Part shown: piece by piece, positions 14,964 to 20,616 of the stretch
How positions within the stretch are numbered: the first letter of the stretch is position 1
Layout of the letters: the number at the start of each line of letters is the position of its first letter
From: DASSZN01 sp035702805
Lineage (GTDB): Bacteria; Chloroflexota; Chloroflexia; Thermomicrobiales; Thermomicrobiaceae
Length of the DNA: 20,616 nt
Reading direction: 5' to 3'
Assembly: GCA_035702805.1 (NCBI GenBank)
Contig: DASSZN010000119.1
Coordinates: 1-20,616 of the forward strand
The notes under the pieces: generated by a model
What the model was told of the DNA's origin: nothing
What the model saw: only the letters and a program-made list of their open reading frames with translations
The model's database searches: none
Made by a program: the position numbers and the translations under genes

Positions 14964-15635
14964 ATGAAGCCGGATGATGTCGCTACCGCGATCAACAACG
15001 CGCTGGTCCTGGGCGGCGCCCAGTGGCTGATGGCTACGATCGTCGCCTTCCTCCCGGGACTGTGGACCATGACGCTCATGCTGCACCTGGGACGCCCGTA
15101 CGTGCTGCGCACGCTGCGGCGCTGCGGACTGCGGTTGGGAGCCGATGTCTGGTGGATGTCCTACCTGCTGGCCCGCGACGCGGTGCTGCTGGTGACCTTC
15201 GCCCTGAGCTGGATCTTCTTCGCTCCGAACCAGGTCCAGTCGCTGGCGCTCCCGATCACCGGTCCGGTCGCGGCGCTCTGTCTGCTGCTGGCACTGGCGG
15301 TCAAGCTTTCCCGGCGCGTCGATGACGATGTGACAGCCTACCGGGTGTCGACGGCCTTCCTGGTTGCCGGTGCGACCCTGTACTACCTGCCGCAGGTGTT
15401 CGCCATTGAGGCGGCCAGCCAGCCGCGGCTGTCCTGGTTCGTCAACACCTTCACCAGCAGCTCGCACCCGCAGGCCGCGCTGTGGATCATGTGGGTCTCG
15501 TTGGCCGCCGTCGTCGTGGTAGCCGGCTGGCTGGCGCTGCGGTTCATACAGCATGTCGACCGCACGATGGGCCGGCACCTGACGGCCACGCGGCCGCAGT
15601 CCCCGTCGGCGGCGGCGCACGCGGCCGACGACTAG
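14964..15635 (+). CDS. Five-helix membrane protein of unknown family, paralogue B
   Basis: This 223-residue sister of the preceding protein has hydrophobic segments at about 24-48, 63-87, 95-116, 128-148 and 171-194. It keeps LRLGAD (56-61), the R71-D72 pair within helix 2, LPITG (96-100), C106 and VKL (113-115) at the same residue numbers as paralogue A. The region after residue 150 differs, and the tail is longer, basic then alanine-rich, and probably cytoplasmic. It has H41 in helix 1, absent from paralogue A, so that histidine is not a shared ligand. The ATG at 14964 follows GGAGAGGA at 14947-14954. It is the last gene of the operon, 38 bp before the terminator. A heterodimer of A and B in the membrane is a natural guess from the tandem arrangement. 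Confidence 0.85.
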   Translation: MKPDDVATAINNALVLGGAQWLMATIVAFLPGLWTMTLMLHLGRPYVLRTLRRCGLRLGADVWWMSYLLARDAVLLVTFALSWIFFAPNQVQSLALPITGPVAALCLLLALAVKLSRRVDDDVTAYRVSTAFLVAGATLYYLPQVFAIEAASQPRLSWFVNTFTSSSHPQAALWIMWVSLAAVVVVAGWLALRFIQHVDRTMGRHLTATRPQSPSAAAHAADD

Positions 15636-15672
15636 GTCAAATGCCGGACCCACGAGGGGGGTCGAGCAACGA

Positions 15673-15701
15673 AACGCCGCCGGGATATTCCCGGCGGCGT
15701 T
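15673..15701. terminator. Strong bidirectional hairpin terminator
   Basis: AACGCCGCCGGGA (15673-15685) and TCCCGGCGGCGTT (15689-15701) form a perfect 13-bp stem with a 3-nt TAT loop. The plus-strand run-out is CGTCTTG and the minus-strand run-out TCGTTGCTCG, each after the TT of the stem. It ends the membrane-protein operon on one strand and the tRNA on the other. Confidence 0.85.
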
Positions 15702-15713
15702 CGTCTTGACGGG

Positions 15714-15785
15714 CTCCCCGAGAAGGATTCGAACCTTCAACCTTGCGGTTAACAGCCGCCTGCTCTACCGTTGAGCTATCGGGGA
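15714..15785 (-). tRNA. tRNA-Asn, anticodon GTT
   Basis: On the minus strand a 72-nt cloverleaf is complete. The acceptor stem is TCCCCGA/TCGGGGA with discriminator G, the D-stem is GCTC/GAGC, the anticodon loop is CTGTTAA with anticodon GTT, and the T-arm is GAAGG-TTCGAAT-CCTTC. The outer pair of the anticodon stem is a G-A mismatch; the other four pairs are sound. The 3' CCA is not encoded (CCC follows the discriminator), so it must be added after transcription. It stands alone between a membrane-protein operon and a sugar kinase gene. Confidence 0.96.
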
Positions 15786-15888
15786 CTACGACCTCCCGGC
15801 CGGCGCGGAGTGTACCACGGCTTTCCCGTCACCGCAACGGCCGCGCGCCAACGCTGCTCGTGCATTTCCGCACAAACCGACAGAGCCG

Positions 15889-15897
15889 TGCTAGAAT
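15889..15897 (+). promoter_or_regulatory. Candidate extended -10 promoter for the ROK kinase
   Basis: The bases read TG-C-TAGAAT, a close extended -10 match, about 77 bp upstream of the GTG at 15974. No clear -35 is seen at normal spacing. Confidence 0.45.
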
Positions 15898-15973
15898 TGA
15901 CTCCCGCTCGGTGGATGGGGCGCAGGGCGGTGCATCAATCGCGCCCCGCCGCATCTCCCCCAAGGAGCACACC

Positions 15974-17008
15974 GTGGAGCAAGCTGCCCTTCCCGGTGGG
16001 TGGACCACGCTTCCCGGCACCGACGAGTACGTGATTGGGGTGGAGATCGGCGGGCGCGGACAGCGCGTGGCACTCGCCGACGGCGGCGGAAGAGTCCTCG
16101 GCCAGGCCCAGTCCATCGATGCCGGCGCGTCGGCGACGAACGTGGTCGAGACGGTGCGGGCGCTGGTGGGCCAGGTCTGCGGCGCGGCTCAAATTCCGCC
16201 CAGCCGGGTGGCGCGCGCCGGGGTAGCGTTTGGCGGTCCGGTGGACAGCGCCCGCGGGCTGACGCTGCTGTCCCATCGTGCCGCGGGGTTCGAGGACTTC
16301 CCACTGGTGAATCTCATCGAGGACGCCATCGGCGTGCCGATCGTGCTCGAGAATGACGCGCGCGCGGCGGCCCTCGGCGAGACGATATACGGTGCCGGCC
16401 GCGGATCGCAGGACGTCGTCTACGTCCACCTCGGCACCGGCGTCGGCAGCGGCATCATCGCCGACGGGCGGTTGGTGCACGGCACCGGCGGCACGGCCGG
16501 CGAGATGGGGCACATGGTCGTCAGCGTGGGCGGGCCAATCTGCTCCTGCGGCAAGCCCGGCCACCTCGAGGCGTATGCGTCCGCGCCAGCGATCGTCAGC
16601 CGAATGCGCGAGCGTCTCGCGGCGGGCGACGCCGAGGATCGTCGCCACCTGACTGACGCCACGTCGCTCACCGTGCGGACGATCTTCGAGCGCGCTCACG
16701 CCGGGGATGGCGCCGCGGCCGAAGTCGTGACTGAGACAGTCCAGGTTCTCGGTATGGCAATCGCGAACCTGATCACCGTGCTCAATCCGGCAACGGTGAT
16801 CGTCGGCGGCTCGGTGGCGGAGGTAGGGCCATTGCTGATGGACGCCCTCGGGGCACACGTGCGCCGGTACGCGTACCCGGCCGCGGCGCGCCGGGTGCGC
16901 CTCTCGCTGGCGCAGTTTCGCGGCGACTCGGCGCTCCTTGGCGCCGTCGCCCTGGCGTTGACCGAACCCCAGACGCCCGAGCGTGCCGCACGGCTGGGCC
17001 CGCGCTAG
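15974..17008 (+). CDS. ROK family sugar kinase (glucokinase-like)
   Basis: This 344-residue protein is a ROK kinase that should phosphorylate glucose or a related sugar with ATP. The N-terminal phosphate loop is GVEIGGRGQRVAL (about 22-34), with Arg where GGT is usual. The catalytic aspartate is D128 in LENDARAAALGE. GTGVGSG is at 154-160. The zinc site comprises H180 (GEMGHM) and C190, C192 (CSCGKPGH), with His197 in place of the usual third cysteine; this should still bind metal. There is no N-terminal DNA-binding domain, so it is an enzyme, not a repressor of the NagC/Mlc type. The GTG at 15974 follows AAGGAG at 15962-15967; the open frame extends upstream to 15743 across the tRNA and is not used. 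No other sugar genes are adjacent. Confidence 0.9.
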   Translation: MEQAALPGGWTTLPGTDEYVIGVEIGGRGQRVALADGGGRVLGQAQSIDAGASATNVVETVRALVGQVCGAAQIPPSRVARAGVAFGGPVDSARGLTLLSHRAAGFEDFPLVNLIEDAIGVPIVLENDARAAALGETIYGAGRGSQDVVYVHLGTGVGSGIIADGRLVHGTGGTAGEMGHMVVSVGGPICSCGKPGHLEAYASAPAIVSRMRERLAAGDAEDRRHLTDATSLTVRTIFERAHAGDGAAAEVVTETVQVLGMAIANLITVLNPATVIVGGSVAEVGPLLMDALGAHVRRYAYPAAARRVRLSLAQFRGDSALLGAVALALTEPQTPERAARLGPR

Positions 17009-17031
17009 CGCTCCGGCAACGGACGACTCGA

Positions 17032-17060
17032 TTGCCGCAATAACCGAAGAATTGTACACT
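17032..17060 (+). promoter_or_regulatory. Candidate promoter for the 17096-20616 operon
   Basis: TTGCCG (17032-17037) and TACACT (17055-17060) are separated by exactly 17 bp. This is the best -35/-10 pair in the window. Transcription would begin near 17067, about 29 nt before the first ORF. Confidence 0.6.
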
Positions 17061-17095
17061 TGCCCGGTTAGGGCCTTGCGAGGGGAGGTTGTGCG

Positions 17096-17221
17096 ATGTC
17101 CGCCGTCAGGCTAAGCGACGAGCACCTGACCTATTTGCTGCTGCTGCTGCGAAACTCACCGCGTCCAATGACGACCGCGGACCTCGTGCGCGCGCTCCAG
17201 GATCGTGCCGCGGCTCGCTGA
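17096..17221 (+). CDS. Small 41-residue protein, unknown function
   Basis: ATG at 17096 follows an excellent GGGGAGG (about 17082-17088) and sits just behind the promoter at 17032-17060. The peptide begins MSAVRLSDEHLTYLLLLLRN and continues SPRPMTTADLVRALQDRAAAR. It looks like the first helices of a winged-helix domain, with a Leu run encoded partly by CTG repeats and a T-T-A-D-L-V helix start. It ends 47 bp before the next gene. It could be a genuine small protein, a leader peptide, or the remnant of a longer regulator. The strong ribosome binding site argues that it is translated. Confidence 0.6.
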   Translation: MSAVRLSDEHLTYLLLLLRNSPRPMTTADLVRALQDRAAAR

Positions 17222-17268
17222 GCCCCGTCGTCCCATCGACATCACCCACTGAGGAGACAGGCACCGGC

Positions 17269-18972
17269 ATGCAGACCGCAGAGGCGACGACAGAGCCTCG
17301 CTTTGGCGGATCCGCCGACGAGCAGCGGATCGCCGAGGAGGCGTTTCGGACCGTCGTCACGATGGGCCGATTCTTCCCGAAAACCGCGCCGATTCGCGTG
17401 CGCCTGACCGCGCTGGCGGAGTTCTTCGCCGGACGCGACTCCGCGCGGACCGCCGAGGAGTGGCGTGCAGAGCTCGACCGCGTGCTGACCGCGAACCCGG
17501 ACGTCTTTGGCCGAGAGTCGACCGACGACGGCGAGGTGGTCTTCGTCACGACGGCACTGGGCGTCTCGCCCGTGGGCCAGGCGCGGCCGGTCAATATGCA
17601 CACGCTGGCGCGCCGCTTCCAGGAGCCGATTCCGGTGCCGGAGCAGCCGGTGACACCGGCGCGGCGGCGGCGTCCCTCGACCGCTGAGGAGCAGTTGATC
17701 GCAGCGCTCGAGGCGGAGGAGTCCGCGCTCGCACAGGCCGAGGGCGCCGCCGAGGTCGAGACGTGGGAGCCGGTGGCGGAAGAGGAGGTCGAGGTCGTCG
17801 TCGAGCCCACCACCGCCGCCGCGCCGGAGACGATCGATCTCGCCGGCATCGCCGCGCTCGAGCCTGACGCGCTGGCGGCGATCATCACCGACGAGTTGCG
17901 TCACGACCTCAGTGTCGCCGGGTTTGGCGACCGCTGGATGGTGGAGGACAAAGTCCCCCGGTTGAGTCGTGGCGACCTCCGCCGTTTTCGCGACTACCTG
18001 CTGGAGCGCAACCAGCCTCTGGCCGACGAGACGCTACTTCAGGACATCCTCGGCCTGCGGCCGACCTCCGACGACTACGACCTGATGCGCTTCGCAGTCA
18101 ACTTCCGCCTGTCGCGTGAGCACCGTGAGTTCGAGTTCGTCGGCACGACCGATCAGCGGCTCTGGACGACCACCGGCCTGCCGACGATCGGCACGGCCAA
18201 GCGCAAGGCAAGCGAGATCGGCACCGACTACCGGTACCTTATCGAGAATCCCGGTGTCGACACGGCGGCGGGCGAGCCGGTGGTCGAGCACGTCCTGACG
18301 TTTTACGAGTACCAACTCGGCGTCTTGCCCTACGACGCAACCTTCCAGGCGCTGCTGCCGGCCGCCATGCAGCCGGAGCAGCGGGCCGCTGTCCTGGCGT
18401 TCGAGTCGCCGCAGACGTATGAGACCTTCTTCGTCGAGCTGCGATATCCGACCGGAAATCGCGGCGGTTACCTGGCCGGCTTTGAGCGCTTCTTCGCCGA
18501 GAACCTGGTGCCGGGAGCGCTGATCACGATCGAGCGCAGCGAGAACAACGGCCGTTACCTGCTCGAGTACCTGCCGATCTCCGGCCAGGACCGCAAGCTG
18601 CTCCAGCTCGACGAGAAGAAGGGCCGCTACGCCTTCCGGCCGACGACGTTCTACTGCGCGACGCAGGAGAACATGCTACTGACCGAGAACCGCTTCCCGC
18701 GCCTCGCCAACACCGCTCCACTCGAGGAGCGCATCCGTCGACGGCCAGAGGAGGTGCTGGCGGCACTCTTCGAGCGGGTTGGCGAATCGGAGGGGGCCGG
18801 GGCGTCGCGCCGCTACATGGCGATCCTGGATGACCTGCTGGCGGCGATAAACGTCGAGCGGCCGGTGAACGCCGAACTCATCCGGGCGATCGCCGGCTCT
18901 CCCGACAATCCGCAGTTCAGCGTGGACCCGGACGTGGAAGATGTTTTTTACTACCAACCTCCCGCCGAGTGA
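17269..18972 (+). CDS. Hypothetical 567-residue protein with acidic linker
   Basis: I do not recognise the family. Residues 15-110 look like a small helical, possibly winged-helix, domain (AEEAFRTVVTMGRFFP, EEWRAELDRVLTANPDVFGR, then a strand EVVFVTTALG). Residues 115-190 are a low-complexity linker, first proline/arginine-rich and then Glu/Val/Ala-rich. Residues 195-567 are a folded region with helix LSRGDLRRFRDYLLERN, then a beta-rich stretch (about 340-520) including TFYEYQLGVLPYD, ETFFVELRYPTGNRGGYL and GALITIERSENNGRYLLEYL. There is no signal peptide or membrane helix, so it is probably cytoplasmic. The ATG at 17269 has GAGGAG 12 nt upstream, rather far; an earlier frame from 17089 lacks family character and overlaps the 41-residue ORF. 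It overlaps the HEAT-repeat gene by 32 bp. DNA- or protein-binding is only a guess. Confidence 0.8.
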   Translation: MQTAEATTEPRFGGSADEQRIAEEAFRTVVTMGRFFPKTAPIRVRLTALAEFFAGRDSARTAEEWRAELDRVLTANPDVFGRESTDDGEVVFVTTALGVSPVGQARPVNMHTLARRFQEPIPVPEQPVTPARRRRPSTAEEQLIAALEAEESALAQAEGAAEVETWEPVAEEEVEVVVEPTTAAAPETIDLAGIAALEPDALAAIITDELRHDLSVAGFGDRWMVEDKVPRLSRGDLRRFRDYLLERNQPLADETLLQDILGLRPTSDDYDLMRFAVNFRLSREHREFEFVGTTDQRLWTTTGLPTIGTAKRKASEIGTDYRYLIENPGVDTAAGEPVVEHVLTFYEYQLGVLPYDATFQALLPAAMQPEQRAAVLAFESPQTYETFFVELRYPTGNRGGYLAGFERFFAENLVPGALITIERSENNGRYLLEYLPISGQDRKLLQLDEKKGRYAFRPTTFYCATQENMLLTENRFPRLANTAPLEERIRRRPEEVLAALFERVGESEGAGASRRYMAILDDLLAAINVERPVNAELIRAIAGSPDNPQFSVDPDVEDVFYYQPPAE

Positions 18973-19894
18973 TCCGGAGACCGAGCGCCTCGTCGCCCGC
19001 CTCCACGAGATTCGCGACGGATCGCGCTCGACCGCGGTGGTCGCGGAGTTCTCCGACCTCGACCGGCGTGCCGCGGTACGGCTGGCTCCCGTCTGGCGGG
19101 AGTTGCCGGTCGACGCGCGCCGGTTCGCCGTACGCGCGATGATCGATCTCGCCGAGAGCGACGTGGAGCTGAATTTCGCGCGGATCCTGCGCCTGGCGGC
19201 TGCCGACCCCGATGCGGAGGTGCGGGCGCTGGCCATCGGGGGTCTGTGGGAAGACGAGAGCACGCTCGTGCTCGACGACCTGCTGGCACGCCTGGCGACG
19301 GAGGACGAAGCCGCCGTCCGCGAGGCCATGGTCGTCGCGCTCGGGCGATTCAATTACCGGGCATCCGTCGAGGAACTCGACGAGCCCCACGCCGCGGCGA
19401 TCCGTGCTGCCCTGCTCGACGTGGTGCACTCGAATGAATCGGTCGGTGTTCGACGCCGCGCGCTCGAGTCGCTGGCCTACCTGTCGAACGACCCGGAGGT
19501 GGACGACGCAATCGCCGGGGCGTTTGAGTCGCCGTACCGCGACCTGCGGGTCAGCGCGCTCTTCGCGATGGGGCGGAACCTCAACCGCCGCTGGTTTGAC
19601 ACGGTTCTCGAAGAGCTGGAGAGCGACGACGCGGAGTTCCGCTACGAGGCCGCCAAGGCCTCCGGCGAGTATGGTGATTCCCGGGCGGTCGACCCGTTAC
19701 TCGAGCTGATCGACGACGAGGACCGCGAGGTCCAGCTCGCGGCGGTCGGCGCGCTCGGCCAGATCGGCGGCCGCATGGCGCTGAGCGCGCTACGCCGGCT
19801 GGCACGGAGCGAGGACGAGGTGCTGCGCGACGCGGCGGCCGACGCGCTGGAACAGTCAACCTACGACGCCAACCCCTTCGGGTCCCCCCGCTGA
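18941..19894 (+). CDS. HEAT-repeat domain protein
   Basis: This 317-residue protein is built mostly of HEAT-type helical repeats from about residue 60 to 305. Repeats of roughly 30-36 residues carry the D-x-x-V-R-x-x-A pattern, for example DAEVRALAIGGLW, EAAVREAMVVALG, SVGVRRRALESLA, YRDLRVSALFAMG, DAEFRYEAAKASG, DREVQLAAVGALG and DEVLRDAAADALE. Such proteins are scaffolds or, in some cases, phycobilin-lyase-like or DNA glycosylase-like proteins; no catalytic motif is visible here. It has no signal peptide. The ATG at 18941 lies inside the previous gene with only a close GGAAG before it, suggesting translational coupling. Its TGA overlaps the next gene's ATG by one base. It probably acts with the 567-residue protein. 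Confidence 0.85.
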   Translation: MFFTTNLPPSDPETERLVARLHEIRDGSRSTAVVAEFSDLDRRAAVRLAPVWRELPVDARRFAVRAMIDLAESDVELNFARILRLAAADPDAEVRALAIGGLWEDESTLVLDDLLARLATEDEAAVREAMVVALGRFNYRASVEELDEPHAAAIRAALLDVVHSNESVGVRRRALESLAYLSNDPEVDDAIAGAFESPYRDLRVSALFAMGRNLNRRWFDTVLEELESDDAEFRYEAAKASGEYGDSRAVDPLLELIDDEDREVQLAAVGALGQIGGRMALSALRRLARSEDEVLRDAAADALEQSTYDANPFGSPR

Positions 19895-20616
19895 TGCTCG
19901 CCGTCCCAGCGAATCGGCAGCCCGCGCTTTCGCTCGAGCGCGTCGAGCGCGCGACGGCGTGGGACGAGGCAATCGATCACCTCGGCGGGCACCTCTTGCA
20001 GAGCTGGCGCTGGGGCGAGGTCAAGAGCCGCCACGGCTGGCAGCCGACGCGGCTCTTGCTGAGGCGCGGCGAGGTTCCGGTCGTGGCCGCGCAGGTGCTC
20101 CTGCGCGCCGTCGGGCCGGCTCGCGTCGGCTACGCGCCACGGGGCCCGGCCGCGGACGGCGCGTCGACCGCCGATCTCGCGGCGTTTACAGCGGCACTGG
20201 ATGACGTGCTGCGACGTGGCCTGACGGTTGCCCTCTTTCTCGAGCCCGACAGCTGTCACGTTGTTCCGCCCGTGTCCGGTACGCTGGGCTGGCGGAGGTC
20301 GCCGGATACCGTTCAGCCCGTGCGCACGATCAAGGTCGCGGTCGACCGCCAGGACGACGAGTTGCTCGGGGCGATGAAACCAAAGACGCGGTATAACGTC
20401 CGGCTGGCCGAACGGCGTGGGGTAACGACGCGCGTGGGTGGTCCCGGGGACCTGCTCGCCTTCTACCGGCTCATGGAAGAGACGGCGGAGCGTGACCATT
20501 TCGGCATCCACAGCGTTGATTACTATCGGGACGTGCTCGACACGTTCGGTGGAGACGCGGCGCTGATCCTGGCGGAGATCGAGGGTCAGCTTGCGGCCGG
20601 AGTCCTGGTGGTCAGT
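19894..20616 (+). CDS. FemAB/FmhB-like peptidoglycan interpeptide-bridge aminoacyltransferase, C-terminus cut by window edge
   Basis: The 241 visible residues show the GNAT-like first domain of the FemABX family, which transfers amino acids from aminoacyl-tRNA onto lipid-linked peptidoglycan precursors. Support comes from LQSWRWGEVKSRHGWQP near residue 36, RVGYAPRGP near 78, and the family signature MKPKTRYNVRLAERRGV (about 161-177), followed by FYRLMEETAERDHFG and YYRDVL. Some relatives make other cell-envelope amides. The ATG at 19894 overlaps the stop of the HEAT gene (TGATG), so it is translationally coupled. It has no separate ribosome binding site of note. The rest lies beyond the right edge. 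Confidence 0.88.
   Translation, partial: MLAVPANRQPALSLERVERATAWDEAIDHLGGHLLQSWRWGEVKSRHGWQPTRLLLRRGEVPVVAAQVLLRAVGPARVGYAPRGPAADGASTADLAAFTAALDDVLRRGLTVALFLEPDSCHVVPPVSGTLGWRRSPDTVQPVRTIKVAVDRQDDELLGAMKPKTRYNVRLAERRGVTTRVGGPGDLLAFYRLMEETAERDHFGIHSVDYYRDVLDTFGGDAALILAEIEGQLAAGVLVVS

Noticed and set aside
13691..15740. Minus-strand frames of 473 and 306 codons opposite the flavoprotein and membrane-protein genes
   Set aside because: They are mirrors of genes with clear iron-sulfur motifs or membrane helices and are rich in His/Asp/Gln/Arg as such mirrors usually are.
17136..17150. CTG triplet run as a possible microsatellite
   Set aside because: It is only a few repeats and simply encodes a leucine run in the 41-residue ORF.
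19935..19951. Direct repeat CGAGCGCG-T-CGAGCGCG at the start of the FemAB-like gene
   Set aside because: It is short, lies within coding sequence and is explained by high GC and the encoded LERVERA.
1..20616. Search for CRISPR arrays, insertion sequences, integrases and attachment sites
   Set aside because: No regularly spaced repeats, transposase motifs or tRNA-flanking duplications were seen; the tRNA-Asn end is not repeated elsewhere in the window as far as I can tell by eye.

Overview
The window is about 20.6 kb of dense, very GC-rich bacterial DNA with strong Shine-Dalgarno sites and some GTG/TTG starts. No ribosomal RNA, transposase, integrase or CRISPR array is visible. The gene content and composition would suit a Chloroflexota (Thermomicrobia/Sphaerobacter-like) chromosome. 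That placement is an inference from general style; no marker gene here proves it.

Layout: (1) 1-375, minus strand: the start of a DnaJC28-type (DUF1992) protein running off the left edge. (2) 527-2789, plus: a NuoE/NuoF-like NADH-oxidising pair with no catalytic partner beside it, closed by a hairpin terminator. (3) 2968-9168: a divergent catabolic-looking cluster. MlrC-like M81 metallopeptidase and an ornithine-cyclodeaminase-family dehydrogenase run left; an AstE/aspartoacylase-like deacylase, a prolidase-like amidohydrolase and a PanE-like reductase run right. (4) 9174-10969, minus: endonuclease III and a small-molecule O-methyltransferase-family protein. (5) 11303-11701, plus: a single-domain response regulator. 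(6) 11702-12284: a long leader holding a Pho-box-like direct repeat, a folded segment resembling a class I c-di-GMP riboswitch, and an inverted repeat. (7) 12285-15635, plus: an operon of an AegA/GltD-like iron-sulfur flavoprotein and two tandem paralogous five-helix membrane proteins, closed by a perfect 13-bp hairpin that also ends tRNA-Asn on the other strand. (8) 15974-17008: a ROK sugar kinase. (9) 17096-20616: a short ORF, a 567-residue protein of unknown family, a HEAT-repeat protein and a FemAB-like peptidoglycan aminoacyltransferase (cut by the right edge), tightly spaced behind one good promoter.

How they may work together: the hydrolase/dehydrogenase cluster looks like a pathway that opens, deacylates and oxidises or reduces an amide- or lactam-type compound, but no transporter or regulator lies within it. 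The strongest candidate for an undescribed system is the flavoprotein plus twin membrane-protein operon. A soluble module with ferredoxin, FAD and NAD(P)H sites is made together with two membrane proteins that align without gaps and share an intramembrane Arg-Asp pair, behind an unusually elaborate leader. The last operon pairs unknown and scaffold-like proteins with a cell-wall enzyme.
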